This document shows, piece after piece, positions 17,510 to 26,311 of a DNA stretch of 58,472 nucleotides. The notes below the pieces were generated by a model. The model had not been told where the DNA came from and ran no database searches. It worked only from the letters and a program-made list of their open reading frames with translations. The position numbers and the translations under genes are program-made. The DNA lies in NCBI GenBank assembly GCA_014695175.1, contig JACJNV010000381.1, forward strand, positions 1 to 58,472, given 5' to 3'. Numbering within the stretch: the stretch's first letter is position 1; each line of letters begins with the position of its first letter. Origin of the DNA: Microcoleus sp. FACHB-DQ6. Lineage in GTDB: Bacteria > Cyanobacteriota > Cyanobacteriia > Cyanobacteriales > Microcoleaceae.

Positions 17510-20500
17510 CTACACTGTCACCCCTTCAATTTTCTCATCAGTCAACTCGTACAACTCGCGCAACTGCTGCAACTTATCCGCATCCGGCAGCCAATAACCC
17601 CGCCCGTTAGCCTCCAACATTCTGCCGACAATATTGCGAAAAGCTTCAGGATTAGCCTCCCGCAACTTCTTCGCCATCTCTTCATCCAAAGCATAAGTAT
17701 CAGCAGCCTGATCGTACACCCAACTATCAGTAAAATCAGCCGTTCCGCCCCAACCAATTAACGCCGTCATGCGCTGCGAAATTTCATAAGCGCCGCCAGA
17801 ACCTTGATTTGCCATTGCGTTAGCCCACTTAGGATTTAGCAACTTAGTTCGATATTCCAAGCGCAGCAAATCTTCTAAATTGCGCGGGGTGGTATCCTGA
17901 GAAAAACTTTCTACAAAACTCGTGTTAACCTTTTTGCCGCGCTGCTTTTCTGCGGCTTTCTTCAAACCGCCAGTATTCGCATAATACTCTTGAATATCAG
18001 TCAAACCGTATTCAACAGAATCAATTTCTTGAATTATGCGATCGCACCCTTGCAACAACTGAGTCAAAACCTCCGGTCTCGCTTCCCCCTTATCCTTCCT
18101 CCCGTAACTAAAAACATTGCGACTTTCCCAAGTTTTCCCCAACTCATCCCCAGATTCCCAACTGCCATCAACAACCCTGTCATTAACCAAAGAACCAAAA
18201 TCGCCAGCCGGATTAGAAAACAACCTTGCCGAATAATTCTGCACGCCTTTTGCCTGCAAAATTAAAGCGTGTTTGCGAATAAAATTCTCCGATTCCGGTT
18301 CATCAGCATCCGCGGCCCGCACGAACAAATCATCCAACAATTCGATAATATTCACAAAGCTATCTCGGAAAATCCCCGAAAGATTTCCCAACACATCTAT
18401 CCGGGGATGACCGACATCAGCTAACGGTTTTAATTCATAGCGAACAATGCGGCCAGTACCTTCTTTTAGAGGTTCAGCCCCCACCAATTCTAGCAAAATT
18501 CCAATAGATTCGCCCCGCGTTTTAATCGCATCCAAACCCCACAACATCACCGCCACAGTCTCAGGATAATTCCCATGTTCCTCAAGGTGCTTCTCAATAA
18601 TTTTCCGAGCAATTTCGCGCCCCCTTTCATAAGCCGCCGGAGAAGGCATCCGATAAGGGTCTAAAGCGTGAATATTCCTACCAGTTGGCAACACCCCAGC
18701 CCCATCCCGCAACAAATCCCCACCCGGTGCCGGCAGAATATATTCCCCATTCAAACCCCGCAAAAGATTAGTTAACTCATCCGAAGTTTGCAACAACAAA
18801 TCCCGCACCAACAAACCCTCCTCAAAAACCCCATCAAACCCCTCTTTCTCTTCCTCTCTGCGCCCTCTGCGCCTCTGCGGTTCATTTTCTTCAAAAACCA
18901 GTTTTTGCACCTGTTCCTGTGATAACCTCTCCCCAAAATAAGCCTCAAGATAAGAGGTCATTTCCTCAGAATTAGGCGGTTCGCCGAGAACGTGCAAACC
19001 CGAAGAAAACAAGCGACATTCCACCACTTGCAAATACTCGTAAAGCTTCACCAAATAGCGGTTAAAAGCATCAGGACTGAACATTCCCACATTCTCAACA
19101 CTAAAAGCAATCCCTAACTTGCGAGCCTCATCAAACGGACAATCAGCCTCCAAACCGCTATCTAAAATTATCTTGCAAATAGCCTCTTTCAGCACATAAT
19201 TCTTTGCCGTATCTTCCCGATATTCCGCAATCAAATCCCGCAAAGCCATCAATTCCTTGTACAAGCCCGCGCGGCCGTAGGGCGGCACGTTGTGAGAAAT
19301 CAAAACACCGTAACCGCGCCGTTTTGCTAACATCGATTCCGAGGGATTGTTGGCGACATAGATATAAAGATTCGGCAAACTTCCCAACAAAATATCCGAC
19401 CAAGAATAGCCAGTATTTCCCAGAGGAGAACCCGGCAACCATTCAACAGTGCCGTGCATTCCGAAATGAACCACAGCATCAGCTTGCAAATCATTTTGCA
19501 GCCACTTGTAAAAAGCAGCGTATTGAGGGTGAGGCGTCAAATCGCGATCGAACATTAAGCGCATCGGATCGCCCGAAATTCCCAGCGGCGGCTGCAAACC
19601 TATCCAAACATTCCCCAGTTGAATGCCACCGATTTGGAACTCGTCGCCGTCTGTCTTAATCCCAGTACCAGTCAGAGATTTCCACTGTTTTTCAATACGA
19701 CTTGTTGACAAATACCCCAGCCACTTCTCCAGAGTTTTAACATTAACAGTATTGCCCGACCCTCCCCTCCCATCTGCGTTCATCCCCGTTAATCCGCCCC
19801 CATCTGCGGTTGCAGCATCATCCGCCTCTTTCACCCTGCGAATTAACTCCTCACCATCAGCCGGAATTTCTCCAACTGTATAACCTGCTGCTTGAAGTTT
19901 GTGCAGGAAATTTAGCAGCGATTTCGGTACATTTAATAAAGCAGCCGTACCCGCCGCGCCGTAACCGGGAGGAAACCCGTAGAGAATAATCGCAATTTTC
20001 CTTTCAGATGGCGGAGTTCGACTTAGTTTCACCCAATTGTTAATTCTACTTGTCAGGCGTTTCGCGCGATCGGGCACCAGATAAATATCCTCACCCACCA
20101 AACCGCCCAGGGGAACAGGATCGATCGCGCCATCCAACTCCGGCAAAGCATACAATACCACACTTTGCAAACCTCCAATCCCCTGACGAGTCCAAGAATG
20201 GATATCCTGAATCAGCAGAGGTGCGGACACAAAATAAGGTACATTTTTAGCAGTTAAAATCCGCTTAGCAACTTCCACCTGCCTTCCACCCTCCATCGAA
20301 CCAGCAGGCCCGCCAACCAAAGGAAAGCCAATAGTAGAAACAATCGCATCAACTTCCACAGCATCTTTAGAAAGCGAAAGAGTTTCAATATTGCCTTGTT
20401 TTCTGCGCGCAGTTTCACCAGCAGTCGTCATCCAATCCCGCACCGCCACATGGCCTTCAACGCCATTGATAAAAATCGGCAAAGGCACAATTCCCGCATC

Positions 20501-21343
20501 TTCAAAATAGCGAATTAATTGAGGAATATAAGGCTGCTTGGTGATAACGTGCTTGCGGTAAAGCAAAATTCCCACAACAGGGGATTTTACTCGATTGGAA
20601 TTAGGGAAGCCATTGGTTCTAAATTTTGTGGAACGGGCATCTTGCCCGCCCCTAGCACTTTGATGACCGAGATACCAATCCAAATATTGCCGAGGCGATT
20701 CAAAATAACCATTATAATCAGGATGCAATAAACCCATATTGGGAGTTTCCACAGGCGGCGGAATTTCTGCAACCTTCAGCCCCAAATACTTTTCGGCAAT
20801 AATCCAAAACATCGAGACAACATTATCCGCACCGCCCGCATTCCAGTAACCATAAATAATCAGCCAGTTTCGCAAATCCTGCACTTTTTGCACAGGCACA
20901 TATTTTAATAACTTCGGCCCCACCTTTAAAAAGCTGATGTAACCAGCCAGCTTATCTTCTTCTCGCCCATTGCTGAACTTATCCAGAATAAACTTAACCG
21001 GCTTTGGCATCCCCTTCGGTTTGTCGCCAATTTTAAAAGCGCCGATTTGAGTCAGACTCATCAATTCCAAAGCCGACTCAAAAACCAGGCGAATAGGGAT
21101 ATGTTGCACCCTTTCCCGCAGCCACATTACCGCATCGTAATCAAACAGCAAACTCCCGAAAAACACATCAGCATTAGAGAGGGCAGCCGCTACAGCGTCC
21201 GGTTCGTCTGCGAGGGCGCGATCGCTAAAAACGCGCACTTCCAATCCCTGACACCCAGAAACAGCCAACTCAGCCGCTTTGCGGTACAAATCAGCATTAA
21301 AAGATTCAAACCCTGCAATTAAGACAATGCGTTTCACAGCCAA
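17510..21343 (-). CDS. bchH: Magnesium-chelatase H / CobN-family chelatase large subunit
   Basis: The 1277-residue protein belongs to the BchH/ChlH-CobN family that holds the tetrapyrrole during metal insertion by an AAA+ partner. The N-terminal region (FFGSLLFDYD, VLFESALE-like RLVFESALELMSL) resembles the ChlH N-domain; conserved family blocks HFGMHGTVEWLPG, NNPSESMLAKRRGYG and EANGRGYWLPDADK (C-terminus) are seen. It may be a ChlH paralogue or a cobalt chelatase; its divergent cbiG-cobJ neighbour favours corrinoid metabolism, but this is inference. Three repeat-derived peptides interrupt the sequence, near residues 230-241 (ARGGQDARSTKF), 510-528 and 820-832 (PQRRRGRREEEK). Confidence 0.82.
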   Translation of the reverse strand: MAVKRIVLIAGFESFNADLYRKAAELAVSGCQGLEVRVFSDRALADEPDAVAAALSNADVFFGSLLFDYDAVMWLRERVQHIPIRLVFESALELMSLTQIGAFKIGDKPKGMPKPVKFILDKFSNGREEDKLAGYISFLKVGPKLLKYVPVQKVQDLRNWLIIYGYWNAGGADNVVSMFWIIAEKYLGLKVAEIPPPVETPNMGLLHPDYNGYFESPRQYLDWYLGHQSARGGQDARSTKFRTNGFPNSNRVKSPVVGILLYRKHVITKQPYIPQLIRYFEDAGIVPLPIFINGVEGHVAVRDWMTTAGETARRKQGNIETLSLSKDAVEVDAIVSTIGFPLVGGPAGSMEGGRQVEVAKRILTAKNVPYFVSAPLLIQDIHSWTRQGIGGLQSVVLYALPELDGAIDPVPLGGLVGEDIYLVPDRAKRLTSRINNWVKLSRTPPSERKIAIILYGFPPGYGAAGTAALLNVPKSLLNFLHKLQAAGYTVGEIPADGEELIRRVKEADDAATADGGGLTGMNADGRGGSGNTVNVKTLEKWLGYLSTSRIEKQWKSLTGTGIKTDGDEFQIGGIQLGNVWIGLQPPLGISGDPMRLMFDRDLTPHPQYAAFYKWLQNDLQADAVVHFGMHGTVEWLPGSPLGNTGYSWSDILLGSLPNLYIYVANNPSESMLAKRRGYGVLISHNVPPYGRAGLYKELMALRDLIAEYREDTAKNYVLKEAICKIILDSGLEADCPFDEARKLGIAFSVENVGMFSPDAFNRYLVKLYEYLQVVECRLFSSGLHVLGEPPNSEEMTSYLEAYFGERLSQEQVQKLVFEENEPQRRRGRREEEKEGFDGVFEEGLLVRDLLLQTSDELTNLLRGLNGEYILPAPGGDLLRDGAGVLPTGRNIHALDPYRMPSPAAYERGREIARKIIEKHLEEHGNYPETVAVMLWGLDAIKTRGESIGILLELVGAEPLKEGTGRIVRYELKPLADVGHPRIDVLGNLSGIFRDSFVNIIELLDDLFVRAADADEPESENFIRKHALILQAKGVQNYSARLFSNPAGDFGSLVNDRVVDGSWESGDELGKTWESRNVFSYGRKDKGEARPEVLTQLLQGCDRIIQEIDSVEYGLTDIQEYYANTGGLKKAAEKQRGKKVNTSFVESFSQDTTPRNLEDLLRLEYRTKLLNPKWANAMANQGSGGAYEISQRMTALIGWGGTADFTDSWVYDQAADTYALDEEMAKKLREANPEAFRNIVGRMLEANGRGYWLPDADKLQQLRELYELTDEKIEGVTV

Positions 21344-21384
21344 ACCTCCGAATATTTGCTTATTTTAATGATAAACTAATCGCA

Positions 21385-21485
21385 GAGATTCACAGGCAAG
21401 ATGCCTGTGCCACTAATAAAACAGAAAAAATTATTGCTTCACTTCTTTCTCTTCCTTCGCGCCCTTCGCGTCTTCGCGGTTCATC
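21385..21485. repeat. Intergenic dispersed repeats, including a CTTCGCG unit
   Basis: The gap between the divergent chelatase and cobJ genes carries GGCAAGATGCCTG near 21400 and the pyrimidine-rich CTTCCTTCGCGCCCTTCGCG unit near 21450. Both are relatives of the sequences found in frame inside the chelatase gene. They point to the same dispersed families. Confidence 0.6.
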
Positions 21486-21556
21486 AAATATTTATTTAAG
21501 AAGTAACAAAAGACTAAAATAATTAAACCAATCCAAACAAACTCAAATCTATAACC

Positions 21557-23311
21557 GTGAAGCGAATACCTCCCGCAATAATCATCTTAGGTCAAAACAG
21601 CCAGCCGATCGCCAAAAAAATCTCCGCCCATTTCCCCGGTTCCCAGATTTACGGTTTAATCGATCGCACGAACGACACAGACATCAACTTTAGCAACTTC
21701 GGCGAAACATTGCGGGAATTGTTTGCAACAGAAACCCCAATCATCGCTATCTGCGCCGCCGGAATTATCATCCGCACCCTCGCCCCGCTGCTGTCAGACA
21801 AACGCGCCGAACCGCCAGTTTTAGCCGTCGCAGAAGACGGAAGCGCCGTCGTACCGCTGCTGGGCGGTTTGCACGGCGTTAATGATTTGGCCAGAGAGAT
21901 TGCAGCAGCCCTCGGCGTACAACCTGCAATTACCACCACCGGAGATATCCGGTTTCGCACCGCGTTGCTGAGTCCTCCCCAAGGCTATTATTTAGCGAAT
22001 CCAGAGGACGCAAAGACTTTTATTTCAAATTTGCTCGCCGGGGCAAAAGTACGCCTAGAAGGGGCTGCAAGCTGGCTTTCCGAGAGCAATTTGCCGATCG
22101 CCCCCGACGCAAAATTGACTATCCGCGTCACCGAAAAAGCAATTGCGCCAACGCCCGATTGTTTAGTTTACCATCCGCAAATTGTGGCATTTGCACTCAC
22201 AAACCTATCGAATATTGAGCCGGAAATAGCGGTTTCATGGGTGCAGCAAGTCTTGGAAAATGCAGGTTTAGCAGCAGCTTCCGTTGCTGGATTTTTTGCC
22301 TTAAAAGATGAGATGGGAAATCCGGCACTTGAAGCAGTTTCACAATATTTTAAAGTCCCCGTCCGCTTTTTGAATCTCTCCGAACTTGTCGAATTAGACT
22401 CAATTGAATTCATGGAAAATAAGGCCGCACAAATTGCCCTGACAGCAGCCGGTGCAAACAGTCAGTTAATCGAGTACGATCGCACAAACGCAGCGAATTG
22501 CGCGATCGCCCTGGCCGCCCAACCCTTTGATGCTAGGGCGATCGGAATTAGCCGCGGCAAACTGGCGATCGTCGGTACGGGCCCCGGAGGCGCGCCCTGG
22601 ATGTCCCCGGAAGTTAAGGAAATTCTGCGCGAAGCCACGGATTGGGTGGGTTACAAATTTTATCTCGACTTAGCTGGAACCCTGCGGGAAGGACAAAAGC
22701 GGCACGATTCCGACAACCGCGAAGAGATCGATCGCGCGCGTTTTGCCCTAGATTTAGCAGCATCCGGCAAATCTGTAGCCGTGGTTTCGTCGGGAGATCC
22801 GGGTATTTTTGCGATGGCGGCGGCGGTGTTTGAGGCGATCGACTTTGATGCCAAACCCGAATGGCAAGGCATTGATATTCGGGTGGCACCGGGCATTTCA
22901 GCCATGCAGGCGGCCGCTGCTGCGATCGGAGCACCCCTCGGACACGATTTTTGCGTGATTTCGCTTTCGGATATTCTCAAGCCTTGGGAGGTCATTGAAC
23001 AGCGGATTGCGGCGGCTGCTGCTGCCGATTTAGTTATGGCATTTTACAATCCCATCTCGAAACAGCGGATTTGGCAACTCGGAAGGGCGATCGATATTTT
23101 GTTGCAAAGTCGCGATGCTAAAACCCCCGTTATACTAGGGCGAAACCTCGGCCGGCCCGGTCAATCTGTGCGGGTTTGCACCCTCGGCGAATTCAAGCCG
23201 CAAGACGCCGACATGAGAACTTTAGTGATAGTCGGTTCGAGTCAAACTCGGATTATTCCCCGTAAATATGGAGATGTTTGGGTTTACACGCCGCGCAGGT
23301 ACCAAAAATAA
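21557..23311 (+). CDS. cobJ: CbiG-CobJ/CbiH fusion: precorrin-3B C17-methyltransferase
   Basis: A 584-residue two-part cobalamin enzyme. Residues about 1-330 form a CbiG-like module (IIAICAAGIIIRTLAP, AVVPLLGGLHGVNDLA), which opens the delta-lactone in the cobalt-early pathway. Residues about 338-575 are a CobJ/CbiH SAM methyltransferase (LAIVGTGPGG, SGDPGIFAMAA, VAPGISAMQAAAA, MAFYNPISK), which drives C17 methylation and ring contraction. The GTG at 21557 is preferred as start. It is divergent from the BchH-like gene with about 210 bp between. Confidence 0.92.
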   Translation: MKRIPPAIIILGQNSQPIAKKISAHFPGSQIYGLIDRTNDTDINFSNFGETLRELFATETPIIAICAAGIIIRTLAPLLSDKRAEPPVLAVAEDGSAVVPLLGGLHGVNDLAREIAAALGVQPAITTTGDIRFRTALLSPPQGYYLANPEDAKTFISNLLAGAKVRLEGAASWLSESNLPIAPDAKLTIRVTEKAIAPTPDCLVYHPQIVAFALTNLSNIEPEIAVSWVQQVLENAGLAAASVAGFFALKDEMGNPALEAVSQYFKVPVRFLNLSELVELDSIEFMENKAAQIALTAAGANSQLIEYDRTNAANCAIALAAQPFDARAIGISRGKLAIVGTGPGGAPWMSPEVKEILREATDWVGYKFYLDLAGTLREGQKRHDSDNREEIDRARFALDLAASGKSVAVVSSGDPGIFAMAAAVFEAIDFDAKPEWQGIDIRVAPGISAMQAAAAAIGAPLGHDFCVISLSDILKPWEVIEQRIAAAAAADLVMAFYNPISKQRIWQLGRAIDILLQSRDAKTPVILGRNLGRPGQSVRVCTLGEFKPQDADMRTLVIVGSSQTRIIPRKYGDVWVYTPRRYQK

Positions 23312-23334
23312 GTCTAAGTGAGTTGTCAAAAGCA

Positions 23335-23395
23335 ACATTACTCTATCTTCTCTTTCTCTACGCCCTCTGCGCCCTCTGCGGTTAATAAAAAAAAT
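23335..23395. repeat. Dispersed CTCTGCG-type repeat
   Basis: The gap before msrA contains CTCTACGCCCTCTGCGCCC followed by CTGCGGTTAAT. The same unit is found near 21450 and, in the coding frame, within the chelatase gene at 18855-18885. Confidence 0.65.
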
Positions 23396-23418
23396 CTCCT
23401 TCACACAACCCGCCACCA

Positions 23419-24042
23419 ATGAACACAAAATTACCAGAAACAATAGAAACAGCTACATTTGGACTTGGTTGTTTTTGGTCTCCCGACGCGCAGTTTGGAA
23501 TTATCCAAGGAGTCGTGCGAACTCGCGTCGGTTATGCGGGCGGGACTACAGCCAACCCGACTTATCATAACATAGGGAATCATATTGAAGCGGTAGAAAT
23601 AGATTTCGATCGATCGCAAGTTTCATATCCAGAACTGCTAGAGATTTTCTGGAAAAGTCACAATCCCCGGCAATCTCCTAGTTGGTCTCGCCAGTACATG
23701 GATGCCGTTTTCTATCGCAGTGAATCACAAAAGCAATGTGTTGAACAAAAACTCGATCGCGAAAAAGCTAATGGCGGCGAAATTTATACATTAATTCAGC
23801 CTTTGACCCAGTTTTATTGGGCTGAGGATTACCATCAAAAATATTATTTGCGTCAGGAACCCGAACTGATGAAAGAATTCGATCGCACTCAGTTTGTTAA
23901 CTCCACTGTAGCAGCAAGAGTCAACGGTTACGTCGCGGGCTTCGGCAGTTTCTCCAATCTCAAAGGGGAAATTAGAGATTTTGGTTTGTCGGCAGCCGGA
24001 TGCGATAAATTAGAGAAAATAGTCTCCAGAATCCGAAATTAA
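23419..24042 (+). CDS. msrA: Peptide-methionine (S)-S-oxide reductase
   Basis: The 207-residue protein is MsrA, which reduces methionine-S-sulfoxide in oxidised proteins in the cytoplasm. The catalytic GCFW motif is at residues 17-20 (Cys18). The conserved VGYAGG (about 38-43), HNPRQ and YHQKY segments are present. The C-terminal about 45 residues extend beyond the core; no MsrB fusion is seen. The ATG at 23419 is the natural start. It stands alone. Confidence 0.93.
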   Translation: MNTKLPETIETATFGLGCFWSPDAQFGIIQGVVRTRVGYAGGTTANPTYHNIGNHIEAVEIDFDRSQVSYPELLEIFWKSHNPRQSPSWSRQYMDAVFYRSESQKQCVEQKLDREKANGGEIYTLIQPLTQFYWAEDYHQKYYLRQEPELMKEFDRTQFVNSTVAARVNGYVAGFGSFSNLKGEIRDFGLSAAGCDKLEKIVSRIRN

Positions 24043-24204
24043 ATTTTCCCTAACTCTTGTGGGCTGGGCGTCCCGCCCGTCCGCGACTAATAGGTAGCGA
24101 CTAATCTGTAGGGTGCACGGCTGCACCAGACGACTAATTTTACCCAGCTATTGTGGGATCGGCGTCCCGCCCGTCCGCAGTATGCAAATTAGACATGAAA
24201 TAGC
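24043..24204. repeat. GGGCGTCCCGCCCGTCCGC repeats
   Basis: Two copies of a GGCGTCCCGCCCGTCCGC unit (about 24067-24085 and 24161-24178) flank a TAGGGTGCACGGCTGCACC hairpin. The unit is a cyanobacterial palindromic repeat; variants (GGGCGTCTCGCCCGCCC) occur at 43215-43235. Confidence 0.6.
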
Positions 24205-24966
24205 TTACTTCACAGATGACATCCTCACCCTTACCAGAAAATCGCTAAGAGCAACCTTTGCATTAGGATTTGACGGCAAATGACTTGTAAAACTTGCATC
24301 TTCTAATATATTAATTAGCCGATCGCGCTCTTGCTGATAAAATTCTATATCTGTATCTTCCAGCACAGATTTTTCCTCTCCAGCCAGCTTGCGAGCGATC
24401 AAATCAGGAATATACGACAACTGGAACTTATCGTTAAGTTTCACCAAATTCGCCTCGACTTCCCCCGTTTGCATCAAGTGAATCCCAGCCAGCAACACCC
24501 GGTAAACGTACAGCAGCGGCTTAACCCGACGCGGGCGTTCTTTCTCAAATAATTTCCATTGAGTTTGAGCAAAACCGAGATAATGGTGGCTGTGGTGCTT
24601 GGTAATGCAGTTCGAGGCGATATCCTTTAATTCCTCGTGTTCCTTTGTACTGTAAACTATGAGCGGCGAATACAGTTGTTCTAGCACGTAGCCGTTGCGC
24701 TTCAACAGCATCTCAAAAAATTTCTTGATGTCGTGAGTTACTAAATCGAGTTGCATTCCTTCCCGAACTTCAGAAACTTCGATTGTTTCTTCTCCAGAAA
24801 TCAGTCCAATTACTTTCGGTAGCGGCAAAATGTGTACTCCCCGCAAGTCGAAGTCAGAATCTGCGGAAGGAAAGCCGTATAAGTGCGAACCGCTGACAGT
24901 CGCAAACAGCAGCGGATAAGGTTGAACGGAGATAATTGGGGCGAGATTCGAGATGTATTCTGTCAT
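24205..24966 (-). CDS. Nucleotidyltransferase superfamily protein (COG3541/RlaP-like)
   Basis: The 253-residue protein has the polymerase-beta-like nucleotidyltransferase signature GSHLYGFPSADSDFDLRG at residues 26-43, with the two catalytic acidic positions in DSDFD. Proteins of this group are close to RlaP, linked by genomic context elsewhere to RNA repair enzymes. The rest is helical with HHYLGFAQTQW and PLLYVYRVLLAG typical for the family. It is followed on the same strand by a second, larger member; the two are separated by about 120 bp. Function is otherwise unknown. Confidence 0.78.
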   Translation of the reverse strand: MTEYISNLAPIISVQPYPLLFATVSGSHLYGFPSADSDFDLRGVHILPLPKVIGLISGEETIEVSEVREGMQLDLVTHDIKKFFEMLLKRNGYVLEQLYSPLIVYSTKEHEELKDIASNCITKHHSHHYLGFAQTQWKLFEKERPRRVKPLLYVYRVLLAGIHLMQTGEVEANLVKLNDKFQLSYIPDLIARKLAGEEKSVLEDTDIEFYQQERDRLINILEDASFTSHLPSNPNAKVALSDFLVRVRMSSVK

Positions 24967-25025
24967 TTTTTCAACATTTTATCAATGCTAATTTCAATTC
25001 CGGTTAAACAATCGCAAATACCTGT

Positions 25026-25084
25026 AGGGGCGGGTTTTACCAACCATATATGTCTCAAATTAATGATCTCGTAAACCCGCCCCT
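25026..25084. repeat. Inverted repeat abutting a gene end
   Basis: AGGGGCGGGTTTTAC (25026-25040) matches GTAAACCCGCCCCT (25071-25084) as an imperfect inverted repeat with a 30-bp spacer and a T run after the right arm. It ends at the stop codon of the gene at 25086. It may act as a terminator or be a small dispersed repeat. Confidence 0.6.
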
Positions 25085-25085
25085 T

Positions 25086-26027
25086 TTAGCCGATCGCACC
25101 TCTACGAGATTTAATCAAAAATAGGTTCGCTTTCTCGTAATTAGGACGTTCTGGCAACTTAGTTGCAGCAAAAGCGCGATCGAACTCACCGTGCAAGCTC
25201 AACCGCCAGCGATTCACCTCTTCCCAGGATATTTCTTGGTTGCGGATAGATAAAAGTTGCGATCGATAATCCTGGACGCGAACAGGCACAAACCCCTCCT
25301 TGAGCACCGTAATTCCTGACAGCAACAAGCGAATTAAGTGCATCGCGTGCTTCCAACGAATTTCTCCGGTATTGCGGAGGTCTTGCTCCATTTTTTTAAA
25401 TTGAGACAAAACGTAGCTATTGTAAGTTTGATAAACCAATTGAGAAAGAAAGATTTCCCGAATTTCCAGCAATTCTTGTGCTACAGGAGAAAGTGTTTCT
25501 ACTAAAGGCGTGTACAAACATTCTAGTACATTTGGATTAGCTTTGAGTGCCAAAACTAAAAACTTTTGCAGTTCCCAATAGCATTCCTGATTTTCCTTGT
25601 TTTCCAATTGTTCTGGAATGCCGTAAAGCGACCAATGAAGTATTGCGGGCGGCAGGTAAATCCCGCGTCTGTCTGTATCAGATTGCTCGTTATCAAGACC
25701 GTAGGCTCTGGAACCAACAATACAGCGATAAATTACAGAATCATAGAGGTTGTATTCTGCGAGAAAATCTCCTCCTGACTGCAATCCTTCGCTCTGAAAC
25801 TGCTTGCGGATACTGAGTTCGTGCCGCCGCAGACTAACTTGTGTTCCGTCTGGGAGTTTGACTAAATATGCGTGGGAATTGTCCGTAGGCGATTGAACGA
25901 TGACACCTACTAATCCCGGTTTCCAAGATTGGTCGCCTGCGGGGTTTTTGACCTCTATTTTGGTGACAATTTGGGTTCCTGCGGGGATGATTAAGTTGAA
26001 ATTTTGAGGAATATTGGCATTTGCCAT
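25086..26027 (-). CDS. Nucleotidyltransferase superfamily protein with extra N-terminal domain
   Basis: From the ATG at 26027, which follows AGGAGG at correct spacing, the product is 313 residues. The nucleotidyltransferase core starts near residue 110 with IVGSRAYGLDNEQSDTDRRG (GS and the acidic D-x-D). The first about 100 residues form a separate beta-rich domain (PGLVGVIVQSP, VKLPDGTQVSLRRHEL) not present in its neighbour at 24205. The two are paralogues in tandem. An upstream ATG at 26087 would add 20 unconserved residues. Function is unknown; RNA or tRNA nucleotidyl transfer is an inference. Confidence 0.78.
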   Translation of the reverse strand: MANANIPQNFNLIIPAGTQIVTKIEVKNPAGDQSWKPGLVGVIVQSPTDNSHAYLVKLPDGTQVSLRRHELSIRKQFQSEGLQSGGDFLAEYNLYDSVIYRCIVGSRAYGLDNEQSDTDRRGIYLPPAILHWSLYGIPEQLENKENQECYWELQKFLVLALKANPNVLECLYTPLVETLSPVAQELLEIREIFLSQLVYQTYNSYVLSQFKKMEQDLRNTGEIRWKHAMHLIRLLLSGITVLKEGFVPVRVQDYRSQLLSIRNQEISWEEVNRWRLSLHGEFDRAFAATKLPERPNYEKANLFLIKSRRGAIG

Positions 26028-26137
26028 GAGGAAACCTCCTGCGGGGGCACGAGCTACAATATTAGTGTAGCGTAGGTGTAGTATCAATAAATGGGGTTGG
26101 GCGATCGGCTGTTTTAGCCTTGTTGAATATTGTCTAA

Positions 26138-26305
26138 TTCACGATTGACGAGGTATACCGCCAGCGCTTTGAGGGGAAGGTTTTGGAGATTGTGGAGACT
26201 CACCCGACGATCACAGCAATTCGCAACGGGGAAGCAAGCGGTGACGGAGTTGCAACTGGTGGCGTTATGGTGTACTCTAGTACAGTAGAACTTATCAAAA
26301 GATAA
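26138..26305 (+). other. Possible remnant open frame before the AIPR gene
   Basis: An open frame of 55 codons ends at a TAA at 26303-26305, six bases before the AIPR start. Its sequence (EIVETHPTITAIRNGEASGD and on) looks protein-like, but the frame is closed upstream by TAA at 26135 and it has no ATG near its beginning; a TTG at 26183 is a possible start. It might be a tiny gene or the tail of a broken gene. I do not recognise it. Confidence 0.25.
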
Positions 26306-26311
26306 ATATTC

